This document shows, in pieces, positions 25,523-33,730 of a DNA stretch of 58,381 nucleotides. Each line of letters opens with the position of its first letter. The stretch's first letter is position 1. The DNA lies in assembly GCA_013697825.1 (NCBI GenBank), contig JACCWD010000169.1:1-58381 (forward strand), read 5' to 3'. The translations under genes and the position numbers were made by a program. The stretch comes from Rubrobacter sp. GTDB lineage: Bacteria; Actinomycetota; Rubrobacteria; Rubrobacterales; Rubrobacteraceae. The notes under the pieces were generated by a model, which was not told the origin of the DNA, ran no database searches, and was given only the letters and a program-made list of their open reading frames with translations.

Positions 25523-27804
25523 TCATTTCCCCCGACTCCCGACTTCCGAAGCGTCGTGAAGCGGCGTGGCTCCCGGCTCCCGGAGCGAAGCGACCCGACC
25601 TCCCGACCCCCGGCCCTCGACGGCGAGCGGAGCGAGACTCACCGCCGCTCCTTTGAGTTCCGGCTCCTTCGAGACGGGGTCGGACGCATCGTGCGTCGCG
25701 TCGTTCACGCTCCCGCCTTCCGTCCATAAGTCGCCCCAGTGAAACGGCGCGAAGATGGTGCCGGGTTCGATGCCTTCGGTGATTTCGACCTTCGCGGCGA
25801 ACGAGCCCCTCTCCGATGAAACCCTCGCCATCTCCCCGTTCCACACTCCGAATTTCCCCGCCGTCTCGGGATGGACTTCGATGAACGGCCCGTCTTCGAG
25901 GCCGCGCATGAGTCTTTCCGAGAGTCCGGTCCGGGTCATCGTGTGCCATTGGTTTTTGACTCGCCCGGTCGAGAGGGTGAGCGGGAAGTCGTCGGATGGT
26001 TCTTCGGCGAGTCCTTCGTGTGGTGTTGGGAGGAACCTCGCCCGTCCGTCGGGCGTGTTGAATTTCCCGTTCGCGTACAGCCTCGGGGTGCCGGGGTGTT
26101 CGTCTTTCTCCCGAAGTCCGAAGCGGGCGCGTGGGATCAAGCCGATCCTCTCCTCGTCGAAGAGCGTGTCCGGGACGGGCCATTGCGCCGGACGCTCTCG
26201 CAATCTCTCCCGCGAAAGCCCGGTCATCTCCATCGGAGTGCCGCTGGTGAGTCCCACGAACTCGTCGAAGACCTCCGAGGCATCCTTCCATCCGAACGCG
26301 CTCTCGAAGCCGAGCCTCCGCCCGACCTCCGCGAAAACCTCACAGTCGGAGCGGGCTTCTCCGGGCGGTTCGACGACTTTTCGACGAGGCTCACGCGGCG
26401 TTCGGAGTTCGTCATCGTGCCTTCCTTCTCGCCCCATTGCGCCGCCGGGAGGATGAGGTCGGCATATTTCGTCGTCTCGGTCGGGTATGCGTCGGAGACG
26501 ACGAGGAATGGAGCTTTTTCGAGGGCGCGTTTCGTTCGGGCGAGGTCGGGCATCGAAGCCGCCGGGTTCGTCGCGACGACCCACATGAGCCGGACGTCTC
26601 CGTCGTCGAGTGAACGGAACATCTCCGTCGCCGGGAGTCCCGGCTCGGGGGAGATGCTTCCCGGAGAAATCCTCCACGCCGACTCGACCTCGCGGCGATG
26701 CTCTTCGTTTGTGACGGTTCGGTATCCGGGGAGTCCGACGCACAGGCCGCCGACTTCGCGGCCACCCATCGCGTTCGGCTGTCCGGTGAGGCTGAATGGC
26801 CCGGCCCCCGGTTTTCCGATATTTCCCGTCGCGAGATGCAAATTTATGATCGCCCGGTTCTTCATCGTCCCGACCACGCTTTGGTTCACGCCCATCGTCC
26901 ACAGGCTCATCGCCGCCTTCGCCTCGCCGAACATCCTCGCCGCCCGGATGATGTCCTCCTCCGCGACGCCGCATACCCTCGCCGCCCGCCGGGGAGGCCA
27001 TTCGAGGGCCGTCCGAAGTGTCTCCTCGAAGCCCGTCGTGTGGCGTGCGATGTATCCCGCGTCGGCCATGCCCTCGCCGACGATGACCCGGAGCATCGCG
27101 TTCGCGAGCGCGAGGTCGGTGCCGGGTTTTATGGCGAGATGGAGGTCGGCGATCTCCGCCGTCTTCGTACGCCTCGGGTCAATGACGATGGCCGTAACTT
27201 CCGGGTCGCGCTTTCTCTCCCGTATGCGTCCGAAAGTCACGGGATGGCAGTCGGCGGCGTTCGATCCCCATATGAGGAAGCATCCGGAGCGTGTGATGTC
27301 CGCATATGAAGCGGGTGGCCCGTCCGTCCCGAAAGCTCCTTTGTATCCCTCGACCGCGCTCGTCATGCACAGCCGCGAGTTCGAGTCGAGGTTGTTCGTG
27401 CGGAGATAGCCTTTGGCGAGCTTGTTCACGGCGTAATAATCCTCGGTCAAAAGTTGCCCGGAGATATAGAAAGCGGCCGCGTTCGGGCCGTGCTTTTCGA
27501 TGGTCTCGGAGAGGCGTTCCGCGAGTTCGTCGAGCGCGGCGTCCCACGAGACGCGCTCCATGCCGCCGTCCTCTTTCCGTCTCATCGGATGCGTGAGGCG
27601 GTTCGGAGAGTTCATCGCCTCGGGGAGTCCGGTCGGTTTCGGGCAGAGTTTCCCGAAGTTCGCCGGGTGGGAACGGTCGCCTCGTATTTTAGAGATTCGA
27701 CCGTTCGCCACCGCGACTTCGACTCCGCATCCGACGCCGCAGTATGGACACGTCGAGCGCGTCCACGCTGTCGTCGCGCCTGTTTTGTCGCTCGTCTTTG
27801 TCAT
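25523..27804 (-). pseudogene. Assimilatory nitrate reductase catalytic subunit, one frameshift
   Basis: Corrected length about 760 aa. ATG at 27804 has GGAG 5 nt upstream. The N-terminal [4Fe-4S] site is CPYCGVGCGVEV with a later GKLCPKP. Molybdopterin-binding blocks follow: NSRLCMTSAVEGYK, GCFLIWGSNAADCHP and TGQPNAMGGREVGG. The C-terminal MGD domain has LSTGRVKNQWHTMTRTG. It reduces nitrate to nitrite for NirBD. Near 26383 one base appears lost: reading continues as NSERRVSLV in one frame and RKVVEPPGEARSD in another, restored by adding one C/G. As transporter, NirB and NirD are intact, a sequencing error is as likely as a recent mutation. Confidence 0.85.
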
Positions 27805-27974
27805 CCGTCTCCGTATGCTCGTATCTCTTTGATCGCGCATGCGACAGGTTAGCTGGAGAAGGGGTTCACTCTCATTGGCCGGGTGTATGAAATTTGCACA
27901 TACTTGCTTGTCGGATTTTGCTACCCGTTGCCAATGACTGGTTACGAGTGGCATGGATAGCATATGAAGCGAGT

Positions 27975-28006
27975 CAGTCAGTCAGCAATTCAGCCAGTCA
28001 GCAAGG
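27975..28006. repeat. Octamer array, family F (CAGYNANT)
   Basis: Four 8-bp units: CAGTCAGT, CAGCAATT, CAGCCAGT and CAGCAAGG, directly before the family B array. Confidence 0.7.
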
Positions 28007-28012
28007 GCAAAA

Positions 28013-28047
28013 AGCTAAATGCTAATCGCTAAAAGCTAACGGCTAAA
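28013..28047. repeat. Heptamer array, family B (NGCTAAN)
   Basis: Five perfect-phase 7-bp units: AGCTAAA, TGCTAAT, CGCTAAA, AGCTAAC and GGCTAAA. It ends 15 nt before the transporter ATG, so it is in the 5' leader or promoter. Related units occur at 37832-37866. Confidence 0.85.
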
Positions 28048-28061
28048 AAGAAAGGCATCGG

Positions 28062-29483
28062 ATGTCGGCTTCGGGAACTACGATAGCTCGGAAGGCGCGC
28101 GAGAGCGGACGGTGGATCCACGACTGGAACCCCGAGGATGAGCATTTCTGGGAGGCGAAAGGGAAGTATGTGGCACGGCGGAACCTCGTGTTTTCCATAT
28201 TCGCCGAGTTCCTCGGTTTCGCCGTTTGGCAATTATTCTCCATCGTCGCGGCTCTTTTGCCGCTCGTCGGATACACGTTCACGCCGGGGCAATTGTTCAC
28301 GCTCGTCGCGCTCCCCCCGCTCATCGGGGCGACGATGCGCTTCCCGTATACATTCGCCGTCGGCATCTTCGGCGGGCGGAATTGGACGGTCATAAGCGCG
28401 TTATTGCTCCTCATCCCGACCATCATGCTCGGGGTCATCATCCAGAATCCCGAGACGCCGTTTTGGCTGTTCGCGGTCGCGGCGGCGCTCGGTGGCTTCG
28501 GGGGCGGGAACTTTTCGTCGAGCATGGCGAACATCGGATACTTTTATCCTCGGGCGAAGAAGGGGGCGGCGCTCGGGATGAACGCCGCCGGGGGGAACCT
28601 CGGGGTCGGGGTCGTCCAGATTCTCGTCCCGTTCGCCATCGCGTTCGCGGCGATGGGAGCGGTATTCGGTGGAGGCACACAGATCCGCACCGACGCGGCG
28701 ACCGGCGCGACGAGTACGGTTTTCATCCAGAATGCGGCGTTTTTCTGGGTGCCGCTCATACTTCTCTCCGCCGCGTGCACGTACTTTTTCATGAACAATT
28801 TGGATGTCAGCCAGGCGACGCCTCGGGAGCAAGCCCCGGTCGCAAAGAGGAAGCACACGTGGGTGATGAGTTTTTTGTACATCGGGACGTTCGGGTCGTT
28901 TATCGGGTATTCGGCGAGCTTTCCGGTTCTCATCGGAAGCCAGTTCCCGGAGTATTCGGCGACGTGGCTCGCCGCCCTCGGCCCGGTCGTCGGCTCTCTC
29001 TCGCGCCCGTTCGGGGGATGGTTCTCTGACAAGGTCGGCGGCGCGAAGGTTACTTTGTGGACGTTCGTGGCGATGGCTCTCGGAGTCGTGTCGGTCCTTT
29101 ATTTTCTCGGGGTCGGGTCGTTCGTCGGGTTCTTCGTTTCGTTCATATTCCTTTTCGCCATGACGGGTGTCGGGAACGGTTCGACGTATCGGATGATTCC
29201 GGTGATCTTCCGGACCGAGCGCGAGCGGATGTCTCGGGACACGAGCGAGTCCGGACTTGCCGAGGCTCGGGAGTTCGGACTCAAGGAAGGGTCTTTTGTC
29301 CTCGGATTCGTCGGGGCGATCGGGGCTTATGGGGGATTCATTATTCCGCAGGCTTATCGCTATTCGATAGAGGCGACCGGGGGGCCGCAAATCGCGCTCG
29401 CGGCGTTCGTCGCTTTCTACGTAACGTGCATCGCCGTCACCTGGTTTTTCTATGCGAGGCGAAAGGCGGAGATCGCTTGTTGA
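28062..29483 (+). CDS. narK: Nitrate/nitrite transporter (MFS, NarK type)
   Basis: A 473-aa major-facilitator protein with about 12 membrane helices. Both nitrate signature motifs are visible: GGFGGGNFSSSMANI in helix 5 and GVGNGSTYRMIPVIF in helix 11. The N-terminal part up to RRNLVFSIFAEFLGFAVWQ is the usual NarK entry. It imports nitrate and/or exports nitrite. It diverges from the nitrate reductase gene and is followed by cyanase, so this cluster handles several inorganic nitrogen sources. AAAGG lies about 8 nt before the ATG, and repeat arrays lie directly upstream. Confidence 0.94.
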   Translation: MSASGTTIARKARESGRWIHDWNPEDEHFWEAKGKYVARRNLVFSIFAEFLGFAVWQLFSIVAALLPLVGYTFTPGQLFTLVALPPLIGATMRFPYTFAVGIFGGRNWTVISALLLLIPTIMLGVIIQNPETPFWLFAVAAALGGFGGGNFSSSMANIGYFYPRAKKGAALGMNAAGGNLGVGVVQILVPFAIAFAAMGAVFGGGTQIRTDAATGATSTVFIQNAAFFWVPLILLSAACTYFFMNNLDVSQATPREQAPVAKRKHTWVMSFLYIGTFGSFIGYSASFPVLIGSQFPEYSATWLAALGPVVGSLSRPFGGWFSDKVGGAKVTLWTFVAMALGVVSVLYFLGVGSFVGFFVSFIFLFAMTGVGNGSTYRMIPVIFRTERERMSRDTSESGLAEAREFGLKEGSFVLGFVGAIGAYGGFIIPQAYRYSIEATGGPQIALAAFVAFYVTCIAVTWFFYARRKAEIAC

Positions 29484-29541
29484 TGAGACTCCACAAATTG
29501 CGCTGTATAGTTCGCGATGGAAAGAAGGCCAAAGGAGGCGC

Positions 29542-29988
29542 ATGAACCGTGAAGAAGCGACGCAGAAAATCCTCGAAGCGAAGCGCGAGAAAGGACTCAC
29601 TTTCGAGGCCATCGCGAGCAAAGTCGGAAAGCACAAAGTATGGACGACCGCCGCGCTCCACGGACAACACCCGATGGGCGAAGGGGAAGCGAATGCCGTT
29701 TGCGAGCTTCTCGGACTCGACAACGAGGTTTCGTCTGTTTTGCGGGAAGTCCCGATGCGGGGTTCCTTCGACGGCACGCCGCTCGATCCCACGGTGTACC
29801 GTCTCTACGAGGTGCTTCAGGTTTACGGGCCGAGCATGAAAGCGATCATAAACGAGGAGTTCGGGGACGGTATCATGAGCGCCATCGGCTTCGACATGGA
29901 CATAGAGCGCGAAGAAGACCCCGAGGGGGATCGCGTCAGGATCACGCTCAGCGGCAAGTTCCTCCCATACAACTGGCGGGAGAAATAA
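29542..29988 (+). CDS. cynS: Cyanate hydratase (cyanase)
   Basis: A 148-aa protein; ATG at 29542 follows AAAGGAGG. The N-terminal helical domain (NREEATQKILEAKREKGLTF) and the C-terminal catalytic domain fit cyanase. The family's catalytic Arg and Glu are in YRLYEVLQVYG and the Ser in GIMSAIGFDM. It converts cyanate and bicarbonate to ammonia and CO2. It lies 58 nt after narK. TATAGT at 29506-29511 may be a separate -10. Cyanate could come from carbamoyl compounds released in purine breakdown. Confidence 0.96.
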   Translation: MNREEATQKILEAKREKGLTFEAIASKVGKHKVWTTAALHGQHPMGEGEANAVCELLGLDNEVSSVLREVPMRGSFDGTPLDPTVYRLYEVLQVYGPSMKAIINEEFGDGIMSAIGFDMDIEREEDPEGDRVRITLSGKFLPYNWREK

Positions 29989-30013
29989 GGAACGCGGTAT
30001 TCGGCTTCTTCCG

Positions 30014-30493
30014 CTATAGCTTTTTGAAGTACTTCGCTATCGGGAGGAGCGCATATCCGGCTTTCTCGTACGTGCGCCGCGCCGCCGCATGGCCGGGATC
30101 TCCCCCGGTTTCGACCATCGCGACGGACATGCCTTCTTTTTTCATCCACGCGAGCGCGAACCCGGTTAATGCGGTTCCGACGCCGTCGTTCTGAAACTCC
30201 GGGGCGACGGCGAGCATGTGGATTTCACCCAAGCCGCCCTCGTGGTGAAGCTCGACCGCCACGAAGCCGACGGTGTTCGCGTCCACCTCGGCGACCCATG
30301 CCTTTCGCGAAGCGAGGGCGGCCTCCACCGCTTGTCGTTGATCCACCCGCCAGTCTGGATGGAGGAGCGCGAATATTTCGGTCCCCATCGCCTTTTCGAT
30401 GGACTCGAAGACCGGCTCCCACGCCCGAAGCGAGAGGGCGACCACCGCATCGGCGTCCCGATCCTCGAATGGACGAACCCTCGGATTCTTCAT
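30014..30493 (-). CDS. GNAT family N-acetyltransferase
   Basis: A 159-aa protein. The acetyl-CoA site is in the usual place: IHMLAVAPEFQNDGVGTAL (a variant of the Q/RxxGxG/A loop), followed by ARRTYEKAGY. The N-terminal VRPFEDRDADAVVALSLRAW is typical of GNATs. The substrate cannot be read from sequence. Its ATG overlaps the stop of the upstream methyltransferase by 4 nt, so the two are co-translated. Confidence 0.88.
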   Translation of the reverse strand: MKNPRVRPFEDRDADAVVALSLRAWEPVFESIEKAMGTEIFALLHPDWRVDQRQAVEAALASRKAWVAEVDANTVGFVAVELHHEGGLGEIHMLAVAPEFQNDGVGTALTGFALAWMKKEGMSVAMVETGGDPGHAAARRTYEKAGYALLPIAKYFKKL

Positions 30494-31236
30494 TCCGAAC
30501 TCCGCCGGGCGAGTACGATGAGATGCTCGCTCCCCGAATCGAACGGCTCCCCGTCGAAGCCGCCGTACACCGACTCGACCGAAAAGCCCGACATGCGGAG
30601 CATGAGTTCGAGTTCGTCACGGGTGGTGAGGCGTATTTTCAGTTCGTGGGCGCGGCGGTTCTTCAGTTCGCCGACTCCGTCATACAGTTCATAAAAGAGG
30701 CGCATGTCCATGATCTGGGACGCGGGATCGTATCTCGACGCCGAGAATCGGTCGAGCTTCCCTTCGGATAGTTGCCGCGTGAAATCGTGGCGAAGCTGCG
30801 AGACGGACGGCTCGGCGAGTTCCTCAGGCGAGAACACGGAAACTTCGATGCCGAGCAGCCCGTCCGGCGCGAGATGGGCGCGGGCGTTCCCCAGAAACTC
30901 CAGCGCGTCTTCGAGGTCGAGGAGGCAAAGGAACGAATTGAAGGCGCACACGGCGAGTTTGTAAACTTTGTCGAGCTTGACGCGGCACATGTCTCCGGCG
31001 ATCCACTCGACGCTCTCGTTCTTCTTTTTCCCGCGCTCGATCATCTCCTCCGAAAGCTCGACCGCCGTCACTTCGGAGCCTCGCTTCGCCATCGGGACGG
31101 AGACGCGACCCGTCCCCGCGCCCCACTCGACGACGGGGCCGCCTTCGCGGTCGGCGAGGGACAGCCAGAACGGAACGTCGTAATCGTGGGCGTATTCGAG
31201 GTTATAAAGGTCGGCGAGGAGATCGTATTCGGGCAA
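30490..31236 (-). CDS. Class I SAM-dependent methyltransferase
   Basis: A 248-aa protein starting at TTG, with AAAGGAG upstream. SAM-binding motif I is VVEWGAGTGRVSVPMA (about residue 35). An acidic residue after the second strand (AVELSEEMIERGK), motif GDMCR, and CAFNSFLCLLD follow. It resembles small-molecule methyltransferases of the Methyltransf_25 type. The substrate is unknown; it pairs with the acetyltransferase downstream. Confidence 0.88.
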   Translation of the reverse strand: MPEYDLLADLYNLEYAHDYDVPFWLSLADREGGPVVEWGAGTGRVSVPMAKRGSEVTAVELSEEMIERGKKKNESVEWIAGDMCRVKLDKVYKLAVCAFNSFLCLLDLEDALEFLGNARAHLAPDGLLGIEVSVFSPEELAEPSVSQLRHDFTRQLSEGKLDRFSASRYDPASQIMDMRLFYELYDGVGELKNRRAHELKIRLTTRDELELMLRMSGFSVESVYGGFDGEPFDSGSEHLIVLARRSSE

Positions 31237-31306
31237 TGTCGGCTCCTTTTTCAGGTAGGATCGTTGGGATCGCCAAAGATAGCAAATCTCCGAAAGAGAG
31301 GCTCGT

Positions 31307-31687
31307 TTGACGAAGATAATCGCCCTCGATCACATCCAGCTTTCGATGCCGGAAGGAAATGAAGACGAAGCGAGAAGATACTTCGGAACCCTCCTCGAAC
31401 TCCCCGAAATCGAGAAACCCCCGAACCTCGCAAAGCGCGGCGGCCTTTGGTTCGCCCTTCCCGACGGACGCGAACTCCATCTCGGCCCCGAGGAGCCTTT
31501 CTCCCCGAACAAAAAAGCCCATCCGGCGTTCACCGTGGACGACCTCGACGGCCTCGCCTCCGAACTCTCGGACGCGGGATACCCCGTGGAGTGGGACGAG
31601 GAACTCGCGCCACTGCGAAGGTTTTATAGCGAGGACGCTTTCGGCAACCGCGTCGAGTACCGCGCCGCCGAGAAAAACGGAGCTTGA
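31307..31687 (+). CDS. VOC/glyoxalase family protein
   Basis: A 126-aa protein starting at TTG, with AGAGAGG about 6 nt upstream. LDHIQLSMPEG at the start and HPAFTVDDLDGLASELSDAG in the second half are the paired beta-alpha-beta modules of the vicinal-oxygen-chelate fold, and DAFGNRVEY is the typical end. The first His and last Glu could bind metal. The specific reaction is unknown (glyoxalase, dioxygenase or resistance protein). Confidence 0.85.
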   Translation: MTKIIALDHIQLSMPEGNEDEARRYFGTLLELPEIEKPPNLAKRGGLWFALPDGRELHLGPEEPFSPNKKAHPAFTVDDLDGLASELSDAGYPVEWDEELAPLRRFYSEDAFGNRVEYRAAEKNGA

Positions 31688-31714
31688 ATCCTCCACTCTC
31701 CACAGGCGTATAAT
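31684..31714 (+). promoter_or_regulatory. Candidate promoter of lemA-htpX
   Basis: TTGAAT (31684-31689) and TATAAT (31709-31714) are spaced by 19 bp, somewhat long. TATAAT is a perfect -10 about 40 nt before the lemA ATG. The -35 overlaps the end of the VOC gene. Confidence 0.45.
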
Positions 31715-31754
31715 GAATTGACGTTGCCCGTGGTTTTTCAGGCGGAGGTTTTGA

Positions 31755-32315
31755 ATGGGTACTATCCTTACGATAATTCTTGTAGTTGTCCTCATCGTGG
31801 TCGTTATATACGCGATCAGCCAGTACAACGGCCTCGTGAAGCGGCGAAACCAAGTCGAGGAATCGTACCGCCAAATAGACGTTCAATTGAAACGCCGATA
31901 CGACCTCATCCCAAACCTCCTCGAAGGCGTGAAGAAGTATTTCCAGCAAGAAAGGGACGTACTCACTGAGATCACCGAGGCCCGCTCGCAGGCGATGAAG
32001 CCGCAATCTCCGGGTGAACAGGCGCAGTCCGAATCCCGGCTCTCCGGTGCGATCGGCAACTTGTTCGCCGTCTCGGAGAACTACCCGGAACTTCGCTCGA
32101 ACACGGTTCTCATAGATTTTCAGGAAGAACTCTCCTCGACGGAGAACAAGATTTCCTTCGCCCGCCAGCATTACAACGACTCTGTCCAGGGATACAACAC
32201 GAAAATACAGAGTTTCCCGGCGGTCATCTTCGCCCGCGCGATGGGCTTCACCGAGCGCGAATATTTCGAGGCCGTCGGCCCCGAGCGCGAGTCCGTAACC
32301 GTCTCCTACGACTGA
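31755..32315 (+). CDS. lemA: LemA family protein
   Basis: A 186-aa protein with one N-terminal membrane helix (ILTIILVVVLIVVVIYAI) and an extracytoplasmic or cytoplasmic helical bundle. YNGLVKRRNQVEESYRQIDV followed by RRYDLIPNLLEGVKKY is the LemA signature. ENKISFARQHYNDSVQGYN is the second conserved block. The function is not defined, but LemA is often paired with the HtpX protease, as here (7-bp gap). GGAGG precedes the ATG. Confidence 0.95.
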   Translation: MGTILTIILVVVLIVVVIYAISQYNGLVKRRNQVEESYRQIDVQLKRRYDLIPNLLEGVKKYFQQERDVLTEITEARSQAMKPQSPGEQAQSESRLSGAIGNLFAVSENYPELRSNTVLIDFQEELSSTENKISFARQHYNDSVQGYNTKIQSFPAVIFARAMGFTEREYFEAVGPERESVTVSYD

Positions 32316-32322
32316 TCCTCCG

Positions 32323-33288
32323 ATGAGCGAAGCGAGCGCGGCAAACGGGACAAACCAGGTTTCGAGAGAGTTCGAGGGGACTTTCCGAGACCGTATATCG
32401 AAGAACAAGCGCCACAGTTTCTTCCTCATGTTCGGCTTCTTCGTGTTCGTCCTCATCTTCGGATACATAATCGGGTACGCATGGATCGGCGACCCGATAG
32501 GCGCGATCTTCGGCCTGTTTTTGGCCCTCGTAGTCGGAACGATCTCCGGCCTCGTAACCTATTTCGCCGGAGACAAAATGGTTCTCGCCGCCTCCCGCGC
32601 GAAAGAGATAACCCACGAAGACGCTCCCGTCCTCTTCAACGTCGTCGAGGAGATGAAAATAGCCTCCGGACTCCCGATGCCGAAGGTGTACATAATTGAC
32701 GACTCCGCCCCGAACGCCTTCGCCACCGGACGCGACCCCGAACACGCCTCCGTCGCCGTGACCTCCGGCCTCCTTGAAAAACTGAACCGCGATGAGCTTC
32801 AAGGCGTCATGGCCCACGAGATGGCCCACGTCGGGAACTTCGACATCCGGTACGCGATGCTCGTCGGCATCCTCGTCGGAACCGTCGTCCTCGTCTCGGA
32901 CTTCTTCCTCCGGAGCCTCTGGTTCGGAGGAGGCCGTCGCCGCGGCGGAGGTGGGGGAGGGTACATCCAGCTAATAATGATCGTGGTCGCGATACTCTTC
33001 GCCATCCTCGCCCCGATCTTCGCCCGCCTCCTCCAAATGTCCATCTCCCGCCAACGCGAATACCTCGCCGACGCCACCGCCGTGAAAATGACGAGAAACC
33101 CGAAGGGCCTCGCCGACGCCCTCGCTAAAATCTCCGGCGACAAAGATGTCCTCGAAGTCGCCAACCGGGCGACATCGCACTTGTACATAATCAACCCGGT
33201 GAAGAACTTCGAGAAGCGGGCGAAGAGCATGTTCTCGACCCACCCGCCGATAGACGAGAGGATCGCCGTCCTCCGGGCGATGGAGTGA
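32323..33288 (+). CDS. htpX: HtpX-type membrane zinc protease
   Basis: A 321-aa M48 protease. Two membrane helices near the N-terminus (about 28-80), the zinc site HEMAH (MAHEMAHVGNFD, about residue 166), two further helices (about 185-235, split by a Gly/Arg-rich loop), and the third zinc ligand region QREYLADATAVKMT. It degrades damaged membrane proteins and is usually induced by envelope stress. It follows lemA closely. A long hairpin made of repeat units lies about 22 nt after its stop. Confidence 0.95.
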   Translation: MSEASAANGTNQVSREFEGTFRDRISKNKRHSFFLMFGFFVFVLIFGYIIGYAWIGDPIGAIFGLFLALVVGTISGLVTYFAGDKMVLAASRAKEITHEDAPVLFNVVEEMKIASGLPMPKVYIIDDSAPNAFATGRDPEHASVAVTSGLLEKLNRDELQGVMAHEMAHVGNFDIRYAMLVGILVGTVVLVSDFFLRSLWFGGGRRRGGGGGGYIQLIMIVVAILFAILAPIFARLLQMSISRQREYLADATAVKMTRNPKGLADALAKISGDKDVLEVANRATSHLYIINPVKNFEKRAKSMFSTHPPIDERIAVLRAME

Positions 33289-33303
33289 GGTCGCTTCGCG
33301 CCC

Positions 33304-33354
33304 GTTCTCAGTTCTCGGTTCTTGGCTGAAAACTAAAGACCGAGAACCGAGAAC
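33304..33354 (+). terminator. Repeat-derived hairpin after htpX (family D)
   Basis: Three heptamers, GTTCTCA, GTTCTCG and GTTCTTG, are followed by the inverse words. GTTCTCGGTTCTTGG (33311-33325) pairs over 15 bp, with one G-T pair, to 33340-33354. The loop is AT-rich. No T-tract follows on the plus strand. Confidence 0.7.
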
Positions 33355-33373
33355 TTCCCACAAAAATTCCCTC

Positions 33374-33403
33374 TTGACAAACCGAGATTCATTCACGTAC
33401 AAT
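33374..33403 (+). promoter_or_regulatory. Sigma-70-type promoter of the purine operon
   Basis: A perfect TTGACA (33374-33379) and TACAAT (33398-33403) are spaced by 18 bp. It is the clearest promoter in the window. Transcription would start near 33410, about 320 nt before the permease ATG. Confidence 0.75.
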
Positions 33404-33409
33404 CCTGCA

Positions 33410-33720
33410 AGGCGGAATAAGGAGTCCGTCAAATGAAAGTATCGAGGTGAGGGAAAAGGCGCGTCCGGCTTTGCGGGCGATCTACCTGGCCTGAGTCTCC
33501 TTGAGTTTCTAAGGAGGATGCGGGTGGAGATTATAGAGCCCTTCTGCTGAGGCGGCTCCGGCATCGAGGCCGGATAGCCGCGTAGCCCGGGCCGAGGTTT
33601 CGGCGCAGTCGTTTCGGATTTATTGCATCTTTGTCGAAGGAGCATTCCTTCGATGGACACGTCTGCGTCGGGAATCGGTGGGGGCCGAAGGAACATTTCA
33701 CAGAAGCATTCACTCAGGAG
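33410..33720 (+). ncRNA. Structured 5' leader, possible riboregulator
   Basis: Four hairpins can be drawn: CTCCTT/AAGGAG (33497-33516); GCGGCT+CCGGC/GCCGG+AGCCGC (33552-33581, 11 bp with a 2-nt bulge); GCCGA/TCGGC (33591-33604); TCGAAGGA/TCCTTCGA (33634-33653). There are no T-tracts, so control, if any, is more likely at translation. It precedes a purine permease and the xdh genes, so a purine or molybdenum-cofactor signal is plausible. This is inference. Confidence 0.4.
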
Positions 33721-33730
33721 GCGTCGAGAG

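Larger units (their letters stand above)
27805..28061. other. Divergent region between nitrate reductase and transporter genes
   Basis: 257 bp. The left half should hold the promoters of both divergent genes, but no hexamer pair is convincing. The right half is two repeat arrays (27975-28006, 28013-28047) that run up to the ribosome site of the transporter gene. Confidence 0.5.
33289..33730. other. Long leader region before the NCS2 permease
   Basis: 442 bp without a gene. It contains the htpX terminator hairpin (33304-33354), a strong promoter (33374-33403) and then about 320 nt of transcribed leader with four stem-loops. It is not a match to any riboswitch class I can recognise by eye. Confidence 0.65.

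Noticed and set aside
25188-26291. An upstream extension of the nirB frame by about 370 codons
   Set aside because: It crosses the repeat-rich gap and the end of the nitrate reductase gene in a wrong frame. nirB has a clear start with GGAGG at 25187.
27975-28047. CRISPR array
   Set aside because: Units are 7-8 bp and contiguous without spacers; there are no cas genes.
33410-33720. Cobalamin, TPP or guanidine riboswitch
   Set aside because: None of the conserved core strings of these classes can be found by eye in the right order.
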